From Alphaproteobacteria bacterium (GTDB lineage: Bacteria > Pseudomonadota > Alphaproteobacteria > JAJFFI01), in assembly GCA_030066595.1 (NCBI GenBank), contig JASJBI010000004.1:62001-126000 (forward strand): a stretch of DNA of 64,000 nucleotides, written 5' to 3'. This document shows, in pieces, positions 15,451 through 23,094 of the stretch; the first letter of the stretch is position 1, and each line of letters opens with the position of its first letter. Under the pieces are notes generated by a model that was given only the letters and a program-made list of their open reading frames with translations, did no database searches and had not been told where the DNA came from. The translations under genes were made by a program, and so were the position numbers.

Positions 15451-16986
15451 ATGCAGAACACAGAGGCGTCGCCCCAAACTGAAGCGCAAGCAGGCTCATC
15501 CGAACCAGACGCAACCGCGGAACAGGGCTCGGATATCCAGTCCGAGATCCAGGGCCTGCAGGAAGAGATCGAGAGGGTCGGCACGGTCGCCGACCAGATC
15601 GAGCACATCGCCAAGCAGACCAATCTCCTCGCCTTGAACGCCACGATCGAGGCGGCCCGGGCCGGCGATGCCGGCAAGGGGTTCGCCGTGGTGGCGGGCG
15701 AGGTCAAGCAGCTTGCCGGCCAGACCAGCCGTGCCACGACGGAGATTACCGAGACGCTCCAGAAGCTCACGGACCGCGCCGTGCGGCTGGCCACCTTCGG
15801 CGAGCAGATCCAGACGCAGCTGGACAAGGCTGTCTCGGGCGCGCCCGTCAGCGAACCCGTGGCCGCCGCGGCGTCGCCCGCTGAGACCAGCGAGCCGGAG
15901 TCCTCGCCGACTGTCGTGCCGATTCGCGAGCCGGAACCGGAAGCCGCCGCGCCCGCACCCAAACCGGAACCGGCGGTCGCCCCGCCCGCGCCAAAACCGG
16001 CGGCGCCGGCCGCGGAAGACGGGCCGATCACGGCGCAGCAGAAGGCGCTGGTGCAGGAAACCTTCGCCAAGGTTGACCCAATCGCAGAACAGGCCGCCGA
16101 GCTGTTCTACAAGCGCCTGTTCGAGCTGGACCCGTCGCTGCGGGACCTGTTCAAGGTGGACATCATGGAACAGGGGCGGAAGCTCATGTCCACGATGAAG
16201 GTGGCTGTGGCGGGGCTCGACGATCTGGGCAAGCTGGTGCCGGTCCTCGAGGCGCTCGGCGCCAAGCACAAGGCCTATGGTGTGGTCCAGCAACACTACG
16301 ACACGGTCGGAGAGGCGCTGCTGTGGACCCTGGAACAGGGCCTGGCGGACGCGTTCACCGACGAAGTGCGTGACGCCTGGGTCGCGGTCTATGGCCTGGT
16401 CGCGGAGCACATGCTGCGCGCCGCGGAGAGTGCGCCCGGGCCTGCCGACATGACCAAGCCCGCGCCGGCACCCGCCGAACCGGCAGCGCCGAAGGCTGCC
16501 GCTCCCGCTGCCCCAGCAGAGGAGGCCGCGCCGGCCGTACCGGCCGAGTCGGCCCCGGCGGAGGCGGAAAGCCCGATCACCGCGCGACAGAAGGCGCTGG
16601 TCCAAGAGACCTTCGCCAAGGTCGAGCCCATCGCCGAGCAGGCGGCGGAGATGTTCTACAACCGTCTCTTCGAACTCGACCCGTCCCTCAAGAAGCTGTT
16701 CAAGACGGACCTGAAGGAGCAGGGCCGCAAGCTCATGGGGACCTTGAAGGTCGCGGTGGCCGGGCTCGACGATCTCGCCAAGCTGAAGCCCGCGCTGGAG
16801 GCGCTCGGCGTGCGCCACAAGGACTACGGGGTCAAGGACCAGCACTATCTGACCGTGGCCAAGGCGCTGCTCTGGACGCTGGAGCAGGGCCTGGGCGACG
16901 CCTTCACCGAGGAGGTGCGGGAAGCCTGGACGGCGGTCTACAGCGTGCTGGCCGCCGCCATGATCGAGGCGGCCGCGGCGGCCTGA
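15451..16986 (+). CDS. Chemoreceptor signalling tip fused to two tandem globin domains
   Basis: This 511-residue soluble protein begins with an acidic lead. A short copy of the methyl-accepting chemotaxis hairpin tip follows at about residues 38-110, with [16 protein letters not shown] and [15 protein letters not shown]. It has no membrane helix, HAMP domain or full coiled-coil stalk. After a Pro/Ala/Glu-rich linker, globin 1 spans about 193-328 and globin 2 about 376-511, joined by a second Pro/Ala-rich linker. Both globins keep the bacterial-globin haem set: B10 Tyr (220, 403), E7 Gln (241, 424) and proximal His (273, 456). They align without gaps at clearly high identity, so they arose by duplication. 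Classic globin-coupled sensors have the globin first; here the order is reversed. It may be a haem-based O2/NO sensor that docks on chemoreceptor arrays or CheA/CheW. The gene stands alone. Confidence 0.9.
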   Translation: MQNTEASPQTEAQAGSSEPDATAEQGSDIQSEIQGLQEEIERVGTVADQIEHIAKQTNLLALNATIEAARAGDAGKGFAVVAGEVKQLAGQTSRATTEITETLQKLTDRAVRLATFGEQIQTQLDKAVSGAPVSEPVAAAASPAETSEPESSPTVVPIREPEPEAAAPAPKPEPAVAPPAPKPAAPAAEDGPITAQQKALVQETFAKVDPIAEQAAELFYKRLFELDPSLRDLFKVDIMEQGRKLMSTMKVAVAGLDDLGKLVPVLEALGAKHKAYGVVQQHYDTVGEALLWTLEQGLADAFTDEVRDAWVAVYGLVAEHMLRAAESAPGPADMTKPAPAPAEPAAPKAAAPAAPAEEAAPAVPAESAPAEAESPITARQKALVQETFAKVEPIAEQAAEMFYNRLFELDPSLKKLFKTDLKEQGRKLMGTLKVAVAGLDDLAKLKPALEALGVRHKDYGVKDQHYLTVAKALLWTLEQGLGDAFTEEVREAWTAVYSVLAAAMIEAAAAA

Positions 16987-17113
16987 CTGCTCGACGTACT
17001 CTTGACTAGCGGCAGGCGGTTGCCCGGCGACCGTCCGTGGACCTCTTCCCGCGCCCTGTGATATGCAGGTTGCGGTCGCCCGGCCGCGGGCGGCGGCAAA
17101 CCGGGAGGGGGCG

Positions 17114-17464
17114 ATGACCATCCAACGCATGCATGTGGGCCCGCGCATGAGCCAGATCGTGGTCCGCGGCGACACCGTCTATCTGGCCGGCCAGGTCGCG
17201 ACCAACAACGCCGGTCAGTCGGTCACCAATCAGACCCGCGAGATCCTCGACAAGATCGACGGTTACCTGGCCGAGGCCGGGTCCGACAAGTCCAAGCTGC
17301 TCTCGGCCAATATCTGGATCACGGACATGGCCGACTTCGCCGAGATGAACGCGGTCTGGGACGCCTGGGTCGACCCGGAAAACCCGCCGGCCCGCGCCTG
17401 CGTCGAGGCCAAGCTCGCCGCGCCGGAATACACCGTCGAGATCATGGTGGTCGCGGCGAAGTAG
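17114..17464 (+). CDS. RidA/YjgF/YER057c family protein
   Basis: The start at 17114 follows GGGAGGGGGCG and gives 116 residues; the in-frame ATG at 17063 lacks such a site. The sequence shows the RidA pattern: VYLAGQVATNNAGQSVTNQT near the N-terminus, NIWITDMADFAEMNAVWDAW in the middle and a C-terminal PPARACVEAKLAAPEYTVEI with the conserved arginine. Family members hydrolyse reactive enamine/imine intermediates. The next gene, dadA, makes imino acids from D-amino acids and starts 25 bases later, so this protein probably clears the imine product. Confidence 0.92.
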   Translation: MTIQRMHVGPRMSQIVVRGDTVYLAGQVATNNAGQSVTNQTREILDKIDGYLAEAGSDKSKLLSANIWITDMADFAEMNAVWDAWVDPENPPARACVEAKLAAPEYTVEIMVVAAK

Positions 17465-17489
17465 GCCAGGCCCCCGGGGGAGGCCGCCC

Positions 17490-18743
17490 ATGAAGGTCCT
17501 GGTGCTGGGCAGCGGCGTGGTCGGCGTGACCGCCGCCTACTTCCTCGCGCGCGACGGCCACGAGGTGACCGTCATCGACCGCCAGCCCCGCGCCGCCAAC
17601 GAGACCAGCTTCGCCAATGCCGGCCTTGTGGCGCCCGGGCACGCCTATGCCTGGGCCTCGCCCAAGGCGCCCAAGATCCTCTGGAAGTCGCTGTTCAGCC
17701 CGGACCAGGCCCTGCGCCTGAAGCTGCGCGCCGATCCGCGCATGTGGGCGTGGTTCCTCTTGTTCCTGCGCCAGTGCACGGCCGAGCGTGCCCGCGCCAA
17801 CACCATCAACAAGCTGCGCCTGTGTCTGTATTCGCGCGAGCGGCTGCACGACATCGTCGCCGACACGGATGTGGCGTTCGACGGGCAGGGCGGCGGCTGC
17901 ATCTATGTCTACCGGACGCCGGAAAACTTCGAGGCGGGCGTCGCCCATACGGGGATTCTCCGGGACAACGGCATGCCGCTCGAGGTACTCGACCCCGATG
18001 GCGCGGTCGAGAAGGAGCCGGCGCTCGATCCGGTCAAGCACAAGATCGCCGGCGCCATCTTCGCGCCGCTGGACGAGAGCGGCGACGCCCACATTTTCTC
18101 GAATGGGCTCGCCGACCATTGCCGGGAGAAGCTCGGCGTCACCTTCGCTTTCGAGACCACCATCCGGGCCATCGACGTCGAGGGCGACCGGGTTCGGCGT
18201 GTGGTAACCGACAAGGGCGACCACATGGCGGACGCCTATGTCCTGTCGCTCGGCTGCGACAGCCCGTTCCTGGCCCGGCCGATCGGCATCAAGCTGCCGA
18301 TCTATCCGGTCAAGGGCTACTCGGTGACCCTGCCGGTCGGGCAACGCAACGCGGCCCCGGTGATGGGCGGCGTCGACGAGGAGAACCTGGTGGCCTGGGC
18401 GCGGATGGGGGACCGCATTCGGCTGACCTCGACGGCCGAGTTCTCGGGTTATGACCGCAGCCACAAGCCGGAGGACTTCCGCGCCATGTTCGCCGCGGCC
18501 CGCGATCTGTTCCCGGACGCGGCGGATTACGACCAGCCGAGCTATTGGGCGGGGCTCCGTCCCATGACGCCCGAGGGCACGCCCTTCCTGGGCAAAGCGC
18601 TGTACGAGAACCTGTTCCTGAACACCGGCCAGGGCCACATGGGCTGGACCATGGCGCACGGCTCGGGGAAGATCACCGCCGATCTGGTGGCCGGGCGGGC
18701 GCCGGAGATCGACCTGGCGGGCATGACGCTGGCGGATCGGTAG
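17490..18743 (+). CDS. dadA: D-amino acid dehydrogenase small subunit
   Basis: This 417-residue FAD-dependent enzyme oxidises D-amino acids to 2-oxoacids, feeding electrons to the respiratory chain. The dinucleotide-binding motif VLGSGVVGVTAAYFLARDG is at the N-terminus, followed by RQPRAANETSFANAGLVAPG. The C-terminal FAD contact region reads [29 protein letters not shown] ribosome-binding site precedes the ATG. The last 75 codons and the downstream tail are duplicated twice further on (20805-21107 and 22870-23249), so this 3' end is a recombination or insertion focus. The gene itself looks intact. Confidence 0.95.
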   Translation: MKVLVLGSGVVGVTAAYFLARDGHEVTVIDRQPRAANETSFANAGLVAPGHAYAWASPKAPKILWKSLFSPDQALRLKLRADPRMWAWFLLFLRQCTAERARANTINKLRLCLYSRERLHDIVADTDVAFDGQGGGCIYVYRTPENFEAGVAHTGILRDNGMPLEVLDPDGAVEKEPALDPVKHKIAGAIFAPLDESGDAHIFSNGLADHCREKLGVTFAFETTIRAIDVEGDRVRRVVTDKGDHMADAYVLSLGCDSPFLARPIGIKLPIYPVKGYSVTLPVGQRNAAPVMGGVDEENLVAWARMGDRIRLTSTAEFSGYDRSHKPEDFRAMFAAARDLFPDAADYDQPSYWAGLRPMTPEGTPFLGKALYENLFLNTGQGHMGWTMAHGSGKITADLVAGRAPEIDLAGMTLADR

Positions 18744-18894
18744 GCAGCCCCCGATTCGGGTTGGGTCTCAGTTGGAACCCGAATGCCCAATATCGGCCAG
18801 AAACGGCTGATCGGGTCGGGTGCCTGGAGGGCCGGTTTCAGATCAGAAAGCCGACGTTTGCCCGGCGCGGCGGGGACGGTGGAAACTGACCCAT
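18519..18894 (+). repeat. Direct repeat copy A: dadA 3' end plus downstream tail (parental copy)
   Basis: Copy A is the authentic dadA 3' end and its tail to the boundary GGTGGAAACTGACCCAT. The segment 18597-18743 reappears at 20805-20951 (offset 2208) and 18519-18743 reappears at 22870-23094 (offset 4351), both without indels in the coding part. The tail contains a hairpin (ATTCGGGTT with AACCCGAAT), probably the dadA terminator. The noncoding tail of A differs at many positions from B and C, which are nearly identical to each other. Cargo block 1 begins immediately after this copy. Confidence 0.93.
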
Positions 18895-18902
18895 AGCGAA
18901 AA

Positions 18903-19484
18903 TCATGATTTGACCATGGCGGACTCGACGATGCTGGCAGCCGCTTCGCCCGCCAGTTCCACATACTCAGGGTCGCGATGGATCAGCATCACGCTGGCAG
19001 AACCGTCAAGAAGGACCAGCAACTTGCGGGATACGGAAGCGGCGTCGGCAACACCTTCCTTCGCAAGTTCCTCCTTTAGCCATGCCTCGAAGCGCCGCTT
19101 GTGTCTTGCTCCAGCTTTGACGGCAGGGTGACCAGGGAAATTCGCTAGCTCCGCAGTTGTCCGCAGAAACCCACAGCCCTTCCATTTGGGCCGGACTGCG
19201 GCACGCGAGAACTGACCGAACATGCCCCGCATCCTGTCAGCTACTGTACCTTCGGTTTCGTCGTACCACTTCTGATAGAGGGCCAAGACCGGCTGGTCTT
19301 GCGATTCCAGATAGGCGGCTACGAGTTCGTCTTTACTGCGAAAGTGATAGTAGAGCGTCTTCTTCGTTACGCCCGCCGCTTCGGCCACGGCATCGACACT
19401 GACTGCTCGTATGCCTTCGACGTAAAACAGGCGGGCCGCAGCCTTGACAATCCTCTCTCGGGTCTTCGTGGCGTCTCTGGGCAT
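18903..19484 (-). CDS. TetR-family transcriptional regulator
   Basis: This 193-residue protein has an N-terminal helix-turn-helix: TRERIVKAAARLFYVEGIRA, then VDAVAEAAGVTKKTLYYHFR. The C-terminal ligand-binding part contains GCGFLRTTAELANFPGHPA, typical of a broad TetR group. It is divergent from the enoyl-CoA hydratase gene, with a 22-bp dyad between them (19494-19515), so it probably represses itself and that gene. Base composition is visibly less GC-rich than the surrounding core genes. Together with the flanking dadA repeats this indicates acquisition by transfer. Confidence 0.92.
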   Translation of the reverse strand: MPRDATKTRERIVKAAARLFYVEGIRAVSVDAVAEAAGVTKKTLYYHFRSKDELVAAYLESQDQPVLALYQKWYDETEGTVADRMRGMFGQFSRAAVRPKWKGCGFLRTTAELANFPGHPAVKAGARHKRRFEAWLKEELAKEGVADAASVSRKLLVLLDGSASVMLIHRDPEYVELAGEAAASIVESAMVKS

Positions 19485-19493
19485 GTCCCGTAA

Positions 19494-19515
19494 GTAAACT
19501 ATCTAGTGAGTATAC
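19494..19515. promoter_or_regulatory. TetR-type operator dyad
   Basis: The 22-bp site has symmetric arms GTA-ACT and AGT-TAC around a CTAG centre; 16 of 22 positions are palindromic. It sits 10 bases upstream of the tetR start and about 60 bases upstream of the enoyl-CoA hydratase start, the expected place for a shared repressor site. The assignment is from symmetry and position only. Confidence 0.55.
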
Positions 19516-19575
19516 ACAACAGCGTCCGACCCCTAGGCTCTCTGCGCACACCAATAAACTCTCAGGAGGCTCCAA

Positions 19576-20367
19576 GTGCCGGACTACGTGATTCAGGAGA
19601 AGCACGACCGTGTCGCCCTGTTGACGTTCAATCGACCGGAAAAACTCAATGCACTGAGCTACGGTCTCATCAATCAGTTGATGGATATTTTGGACTGGAT
19701 CGAAGACTCCTCGGATATCCAAGCCGTCATCCTGACGGGGGCCGGCGATCGGGCATTCTCCGCAGGCGCCGATATTCGTGAGTTTTCCGAGAGCGTCAAG
19801 CAAGGCCCCGACGCGGCTGTGAAAGCATTTGTTCGCCGTGGACAAGCAATGACCGCACGTATGGAGGCATTTTCCAAGCCTATAGTCGCGGCGGTTAACG
19901 GCCTCGCTTACGGAGGTGGCTGCGAGATCACGGAAGCCGTCCATTTGGCGATAGCGAGTGAGAACGCCGTATTCGCCAAGCCAGAGATAAACATTGGCAT
20001 CCCCCCGACATTTGGTGGGACTCAAAGACTTCCGCGTCTAGCAGGCCGTAAGCGAGCCCTTGAATACCTGTTAACGGGGGACAGTTTTGCACCCCAACGC
20101 GCCTACGAATTGGGACTGGTCAATCGGGTCGTTCCGCATGACCAGCTCATGTCCGCCGCCTACGAATTGACAGATAGAATTTTACGGCACTCACCCGTTA
20201 CCACTGCGCGGATTATCACAGCCGTGACGCGTGGTCTGAATGGAACGATTTCCGAAGGATTGGAGATCGAAAGCGAGCAGTTTGCTCGGATGGTTCCGAC
20301 ACACGATGTTCGTGAGGCTCTTGATGCTTGGATCGATCGTCGACCCGCCAACTACTTGGGCCGGTGA
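19576..20367 (+). CDS. Enoyl-CoA hydratase/isomerase family protein
   Basis: This 263-residue crotonase-fold protein starts at GTG after AGGAGGCTCC. Oxyanion-hole motifs are ILTGAGDRAFSAGADIREF and AVNGLAYGGGCEI. A glutamate in the segment HLAIASENAVFAKPEINIGI fits the catalytic region. It should act on an acyl-CoA in beta-oxidation or aromatic/terpenoid breakdown. With the TetR regulator and the small monooxygenase-like gene it forms a compact transferred cassette with lower GC than the host. The substrate is unknown. Confidence 0.9.
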   Translation: MPDYVIQEKHDRVALLTFNRPEKLNALSYGLINQLMDILDWIEDSSDIQAVILTGAGDRAFSAGADIREFSESVKQGPDAAVKAFVRRGQAMTARMEAFSKPIVAAVNGLAYGGGCEITEAVHLAIASENAVFAKPEINIGIPPTFGGTQRLPRLAGRKRALEYLLTGDSFAPQRAYELGLVNRVVPHDQLMSAAYELTDRILRHSPVTTARIITAVTRGLNGTISEGLEIESEQFARMVPTHDVREALDAWIDRRPANYLGR

Positions 20368-20420
20368 GTCTTTGTTGCATCCGCTAAGTCCACGCGGCAT
20401 ATCCTAACTGGAGGGTCGTT

Positions 20421-20765
20421 ATGATCGTTGTCATCTTCGAGTCTTGGCCGAAACTGGGGAGCGGTGAGACATATCTCAAAATGGGCCAGAGCATGAATTC
20501 GCTGGTTGAGGGTTTCGATGGCTTCATCTCAATCGAGCGTTTTGAAAGCGTGACCGAACCCGGCAAGTTCGTGGCTTTGTCGTTTTGGCGGGACGAGGCG
20601 GCTGTAACAGCCTGGCGCAACGTCGCTGAGCACAGAAAAATCCAGGATGGAAGTCGTGAAACCGTTTTCGACGACTATCGGCTAAGGGTGGCCAATGTTG
20701 TCCGTGACTACGGCAAACACGACCGGGTAGAAGCGCCGGCGGACAGCGTATCTGCGCTTCGCTAA
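20421..20765 (+). CDS. Antibiotic biosynthesis monooxygenase (ABM) domain protein
   Basis: This 114-residue protein has the ABM dimeric alpha/beta barrel pattern: MIVVIFESWPKLG at the start, then GFDGFISIERFESVTEPGKF, then ALSFWRDEAAVTAWRNVAEH. Such proteins include cofactor-free quinol oxygenases and haem-degrading enzymes. A GGAGGGTCGTT ribosome-binding site precedes the ATG, and the gene lies 53 bases after the enoyl-CoA hydratase. It is the last gene of cargo block 1, ending 40 bases before repeat copy B. Confidence 0.85.
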   Translation: MIVVIFESWPKLGSGETYLKMGQSMNSLVEGFDGFISIERFESVTEPGKFVALSFWRDEAAVTAWRNVAEHRKIQDGSRETVFDDYRLRVANVVRDYGKHDRVEAPADSVSALR

Positions 20766-20804
20766 TCCGTGGGGTCTCCGACCGCCAAGGGTAGAGTGAG
20801 GCCG

Positions 20805-20951
20805 GCGCTGTACGAGAACCTGTTCCTGAACACCGGCCAGGGCCACATGGGCTGGACCATGGCGCACGGCTCGGGGAAGATCACCGCCGATCTGGTGGCC
20901 GGGCGGACGCCGGAGATCGACCTGGCGGGCATGACGCTGGCGGATCGGTAG
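20805..20951 (+). pseudogene. dadA 3' fragment in repeat B
   Basis: The last 48 codons and stop of dadA are preserved in frame ([20 protein letters not shown] onward), with one substitution (AGRT for AGRA) compared with the full gene. There is no start codon or N-terminal FAD domain, so it cannot encode a working enzyme. Confidence 0.9.
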
Positions 20952-21107
20952 GCAGCCGGCCCCCCACTTCGGGTAGGGTCCCAGTTGAAACCCGAATGCC
21001 CAGAATCGGCCAGAAACGTCCGGTCGGGTCGGGTGCCTCATCGGCCGGTTTCGGATCAGAAAGCCGACCTTTGGCTGGCGCGGCGGGGACGGTGGAAATT
21101 GACCCAT
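20805..21107 (+). repeat. Direct repeat copy B: dadA 3' end plus tail
   Basis: About 300 bases match copy A, starting at GCGCTGTACGAGAAC and ending at GGTGGAAATTGACCCAT. The tail is nearly identical to copy C and more diverged from copy A. A hairpin (TTCGGGT at 20968-20974, ACCCGAA at 20990-20996) is kept. The copy separates cargo block 1 from cargo block 2. The right end falls at the same base position of the repeat as in A and C, whereas the left ends differ. Confidence 0.92.
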
Positions 21108-21284
21108 TTGAGACATTTGGTGCTGAGAGCGGTGCTCCTGCACGAGACACAAATCTGGCATTGCCCAAAGGGATTGAAGACCGATCGACGCATTCGTGAA
21201 AATCTGTGCCCTCCCAAGAAATCTGGCCGCATCGAGTGCGAAAAGCCCGAACGGATTGGCTTGGGAGGAGGAGGGTTTTTTTCG

Positions 21285-21551
21285 ATGAAGAAGTCGAAGT
21301 TCACCAAGGAGCAGATCGTATTCATCTTGCCGCAAGGGGATGAGGGGACGCCGGTGGAGGAGAACTGCCGCAAGGCCGGGATCTCGGTTCAAACCTACTA
21401 CAGATGGCCCAAGAATTACGGTGGTTTGCTGCCGTCGGATATGAAGCGTCTGCGCCAGCTCGAGGAGGAGAACCAGCGCCTCAAGCGACTGGTGGCCAAT
21501 CTCTCGCCGGACAAAGAGATGCTCCAGGAGGTGATCCGCTCAAAGCTCTAA
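21285..21551 (+). mobile_element. IS3-family transposase OrfA with orfB lost
   Basis: This 88-residue frame begins MKKSKFTKEQIVFIL and continues with ENCRKAGISVQTYYRWPKNY and QLEEENQRLKRLVANLSPDK, the helix-turn-helix and leucine-zipper pattern of IS3-group OrfA. GGGAGGAGGAGGG lies upstream. Only about 40 bases resembling an orfB start follow before unrelated AT-rich sequence begins near 21590, so the element cannot move by itself. It sits in cargo block 2 between repeats B and C and is the only transposase trace in the accessory region. Confidence 0.85.
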
Positions 21552-21596
21552 GGCCTGCCGGTCCTTGCGGGATCTGCAGTGGTAGTTGGTCATCAA

Positions 21597-21640
21597 GAAA
21601 CATCTTCCTTCCCTAAATAGGAGACTAAAGAAGATGTTTC
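21597..21640. repeat. Inverted repeat at the broken end of the IS3 remnant
   Basis: GAAACATCTTC (21597-21607) and GAAGATGTTTC (21630-21640) are perfect 11-bp arms around a 22-base spacer. It lies where sequence changes from transposase-like to AT-rich, about 120 bases before the next gene. It could be a hairpin, a protein-binding dyad or an element end; there is no T-run to make it a terminator. Confidence 0.6.
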
Positions 21641-21757
21641 GCAGGTACGTACATATCTACAATCACGTAACCCTTGTCTATTGATTGTCGCGTCTCTAGC
21701 AGATAGCGTGTACTGTACAATTCTTCTACTACTATTCCCTTTCATCAGGGGGACGTT

Positions 21758-22588
21758 ATGGCTGCGTCGAGGAGAAAGAAACTAACCCTTCCGAAGGGGT
21801 CAGATGTCGCTGCTCAACTTCGGCGCCTGCAAAAGCGTGCTGTGGCCGTGCGCACGAAGCGACTTGAGGCAGAGCACCAAGAATTTGTGAAAGAGGCCCG
21901 ATCCGCTGAACGGCTATTTGCCCCTTTCGCAGAGTCAATGGGTGTCGAGCCAGCGACCGCGAAAAGAACCATTCAGCGGGCCAAAGTAGAAACGCTTGCT
22001 AAGGCGCGACCGCCGGCGCCCAAGCCTCCAGAGGGACACAATCCGTCAGAGTATCCCCCGTACGAACTCGAATGGAGTTGGGACAGTGTATGGGGGGCCG
22101 CATACTTACACCATTGGTACGGTCCAAACGGCGCAACCGGGCGGGTAGGGACATCGATATTGGTTCCCCCAGGAGCAGGAGGAGCGGTCTCAACCGTCTC
22201 AAGTGTGGGATTCTGGTACTTTGCCCCTGTTGCCACCACCATGCACGCAAAGGTTCAAGCGGACGTCTGGGGCAGGACTGCCGCGGTTTCGGTGGGCGGC
22301 TATGTACGGTCTAGGGCAGCTTTGAGAATCTATGTCGAGCGGTATGACACTAGCGGATTCCGTACCTGGGAGAGCTCGCGTACCGTTTACAACAAATCAG
22401 GACACTGGGTAGCGGACTACGGAGGGGTTAATTCAATCGAAACTGTCGATGTTTCGCTTTGGTTGCGACCTCGCGTTTGGCATGCGATCTGGGGTGATGC
22501 CGTCCAGTCTGTTTTTGGTACAGGCAACTCGACCGCCGTAACGAACTTCTCCATGACCGTGTCTCCCATTTCGTATTCTCTCGATTGA
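21758..22588 (+). CDS. Unknown accessory protein: coiled-coil N-terminus, aromatic beta-rich C-terminus
   Basis: This 276-residue protein follows a GGGGGACGTT ribosome-binding site. I do not recognise the family. Residues 1-95 are rich in Lys, Arg, Glu and Ala and predicted helical. A Pro-rich hinge (PPAPKPPEGHNPSEYPPYE) is followed by about 170 residues rich in Trp, Tyr, Ser, Thr, Val and Gly with alternating patterns that suggest a beta-sandwich. There is no signal peptide. Codon use and GC are lower than in core genes. It is the only intact gene in cargo block 2. A lectin-like or structural domain is conceivable, but nothing specific supports it. Confidence 0.7.
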   Translation: MAASRRKKLTLPKGSDVAAQLRRLQKRAVAVRTKRLEAEHQEFVKEARSAERLFAPFAESMGVEPATAKRTIQRAKVETLAKARPPAPKPPEGHNPSEYPPYELEWSWDSVWGAAYLHHWYGPNGATGRVGTSILVPPGAGGAVSTVSSVGFWYFAPVATTMHAKVQADVWGRTAAVSVGGYVRSRAALRIYVERYDTSGFRTWESSRTVYNKSGHWVADYGGVNSIETVDVSLWLRPRVWHAIWGDAVQSVFGTGNSTAVTNFSMTVSPISYSLD

Positions 22589-22639
22589 AACGGGAGGCAT
22601 GCCTCGCTGGGTAAGATTGCTTGGGCACTTGGGACGGAC

Positions 22640-22815
22640 TGGGCACCGTCGCCCATAAGCATGACGATGCGCCCGTAGTCTTCGGAAATCGTGGCGTCGA
22701 CCAGGTTCACGCGGTGGGCCTTGCGTGCGGCCAGGGTCCCTGCCCCGTCAGCCTCCATGAGGCGGCTGTAGCCGGCCACATCGGCAGCAAGAATGGCGGC
22801 GATACGGCGCTTCAC
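22640..22815 (-). pseudogene. Class III adenylate/guanylate cyclase N-terminal remnant
   Basis: On the minus strand a GTG at 22815 opens VKRRIAAILAADVAGYSRLM, then ISEDYGRIVMLMGDGA. This is the start of the class III cyclase catalytic domain common in alphaproteobacteria, where it is usually RRLAAILAADVAGYSRLM. Similarity stops right after GDGA at about 22640 and the rest of the cyclase is missing. Its upstream side joins directly to repeat copy C at about 22869, marking a recombination junction. Confidence 0.8.
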
Positions 22816-22869
22816 AGGATTTTTCCTGCGGCGCGATGGTACCGCCGGCACGGCCAGATCTCCAGGATT

Positions 22870-23094
22870 GCGGCGGATTACGGCCAGCCGAGCTGTTGGG
22901 CGGGGCTCCGTCCCATGACGCCCGAGGGCACGCCCTTCCTGGGCAAAGCGCAGTACGAGAACCTGTTCCTGAACACCGGCCAGGGGCACATGGGCTGGAC
23001 CATGGCGCACGGCTCGGCGAAGATCACCGCCGATCTGGTGGCCGGGCGGACGCCGGAGATCGACCTGGCGGGCATGACGCTGGCCGATCGTTAA
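22870..23094 (+). pseudogene. dadA 3' fragment in repeat C
   Basis: The last 74 codons of dadA are kept in frame, ending in TAA instead of TAG ([10 protein letters not shown] then stop). A few substitutions (QLGWP-like YGQPSCWAGL for YDQPSYWAGL, GSAK for GSGK) distinguish it. It lacks the N-terminal two thirds of the enzyme. Confidence 0.88.
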
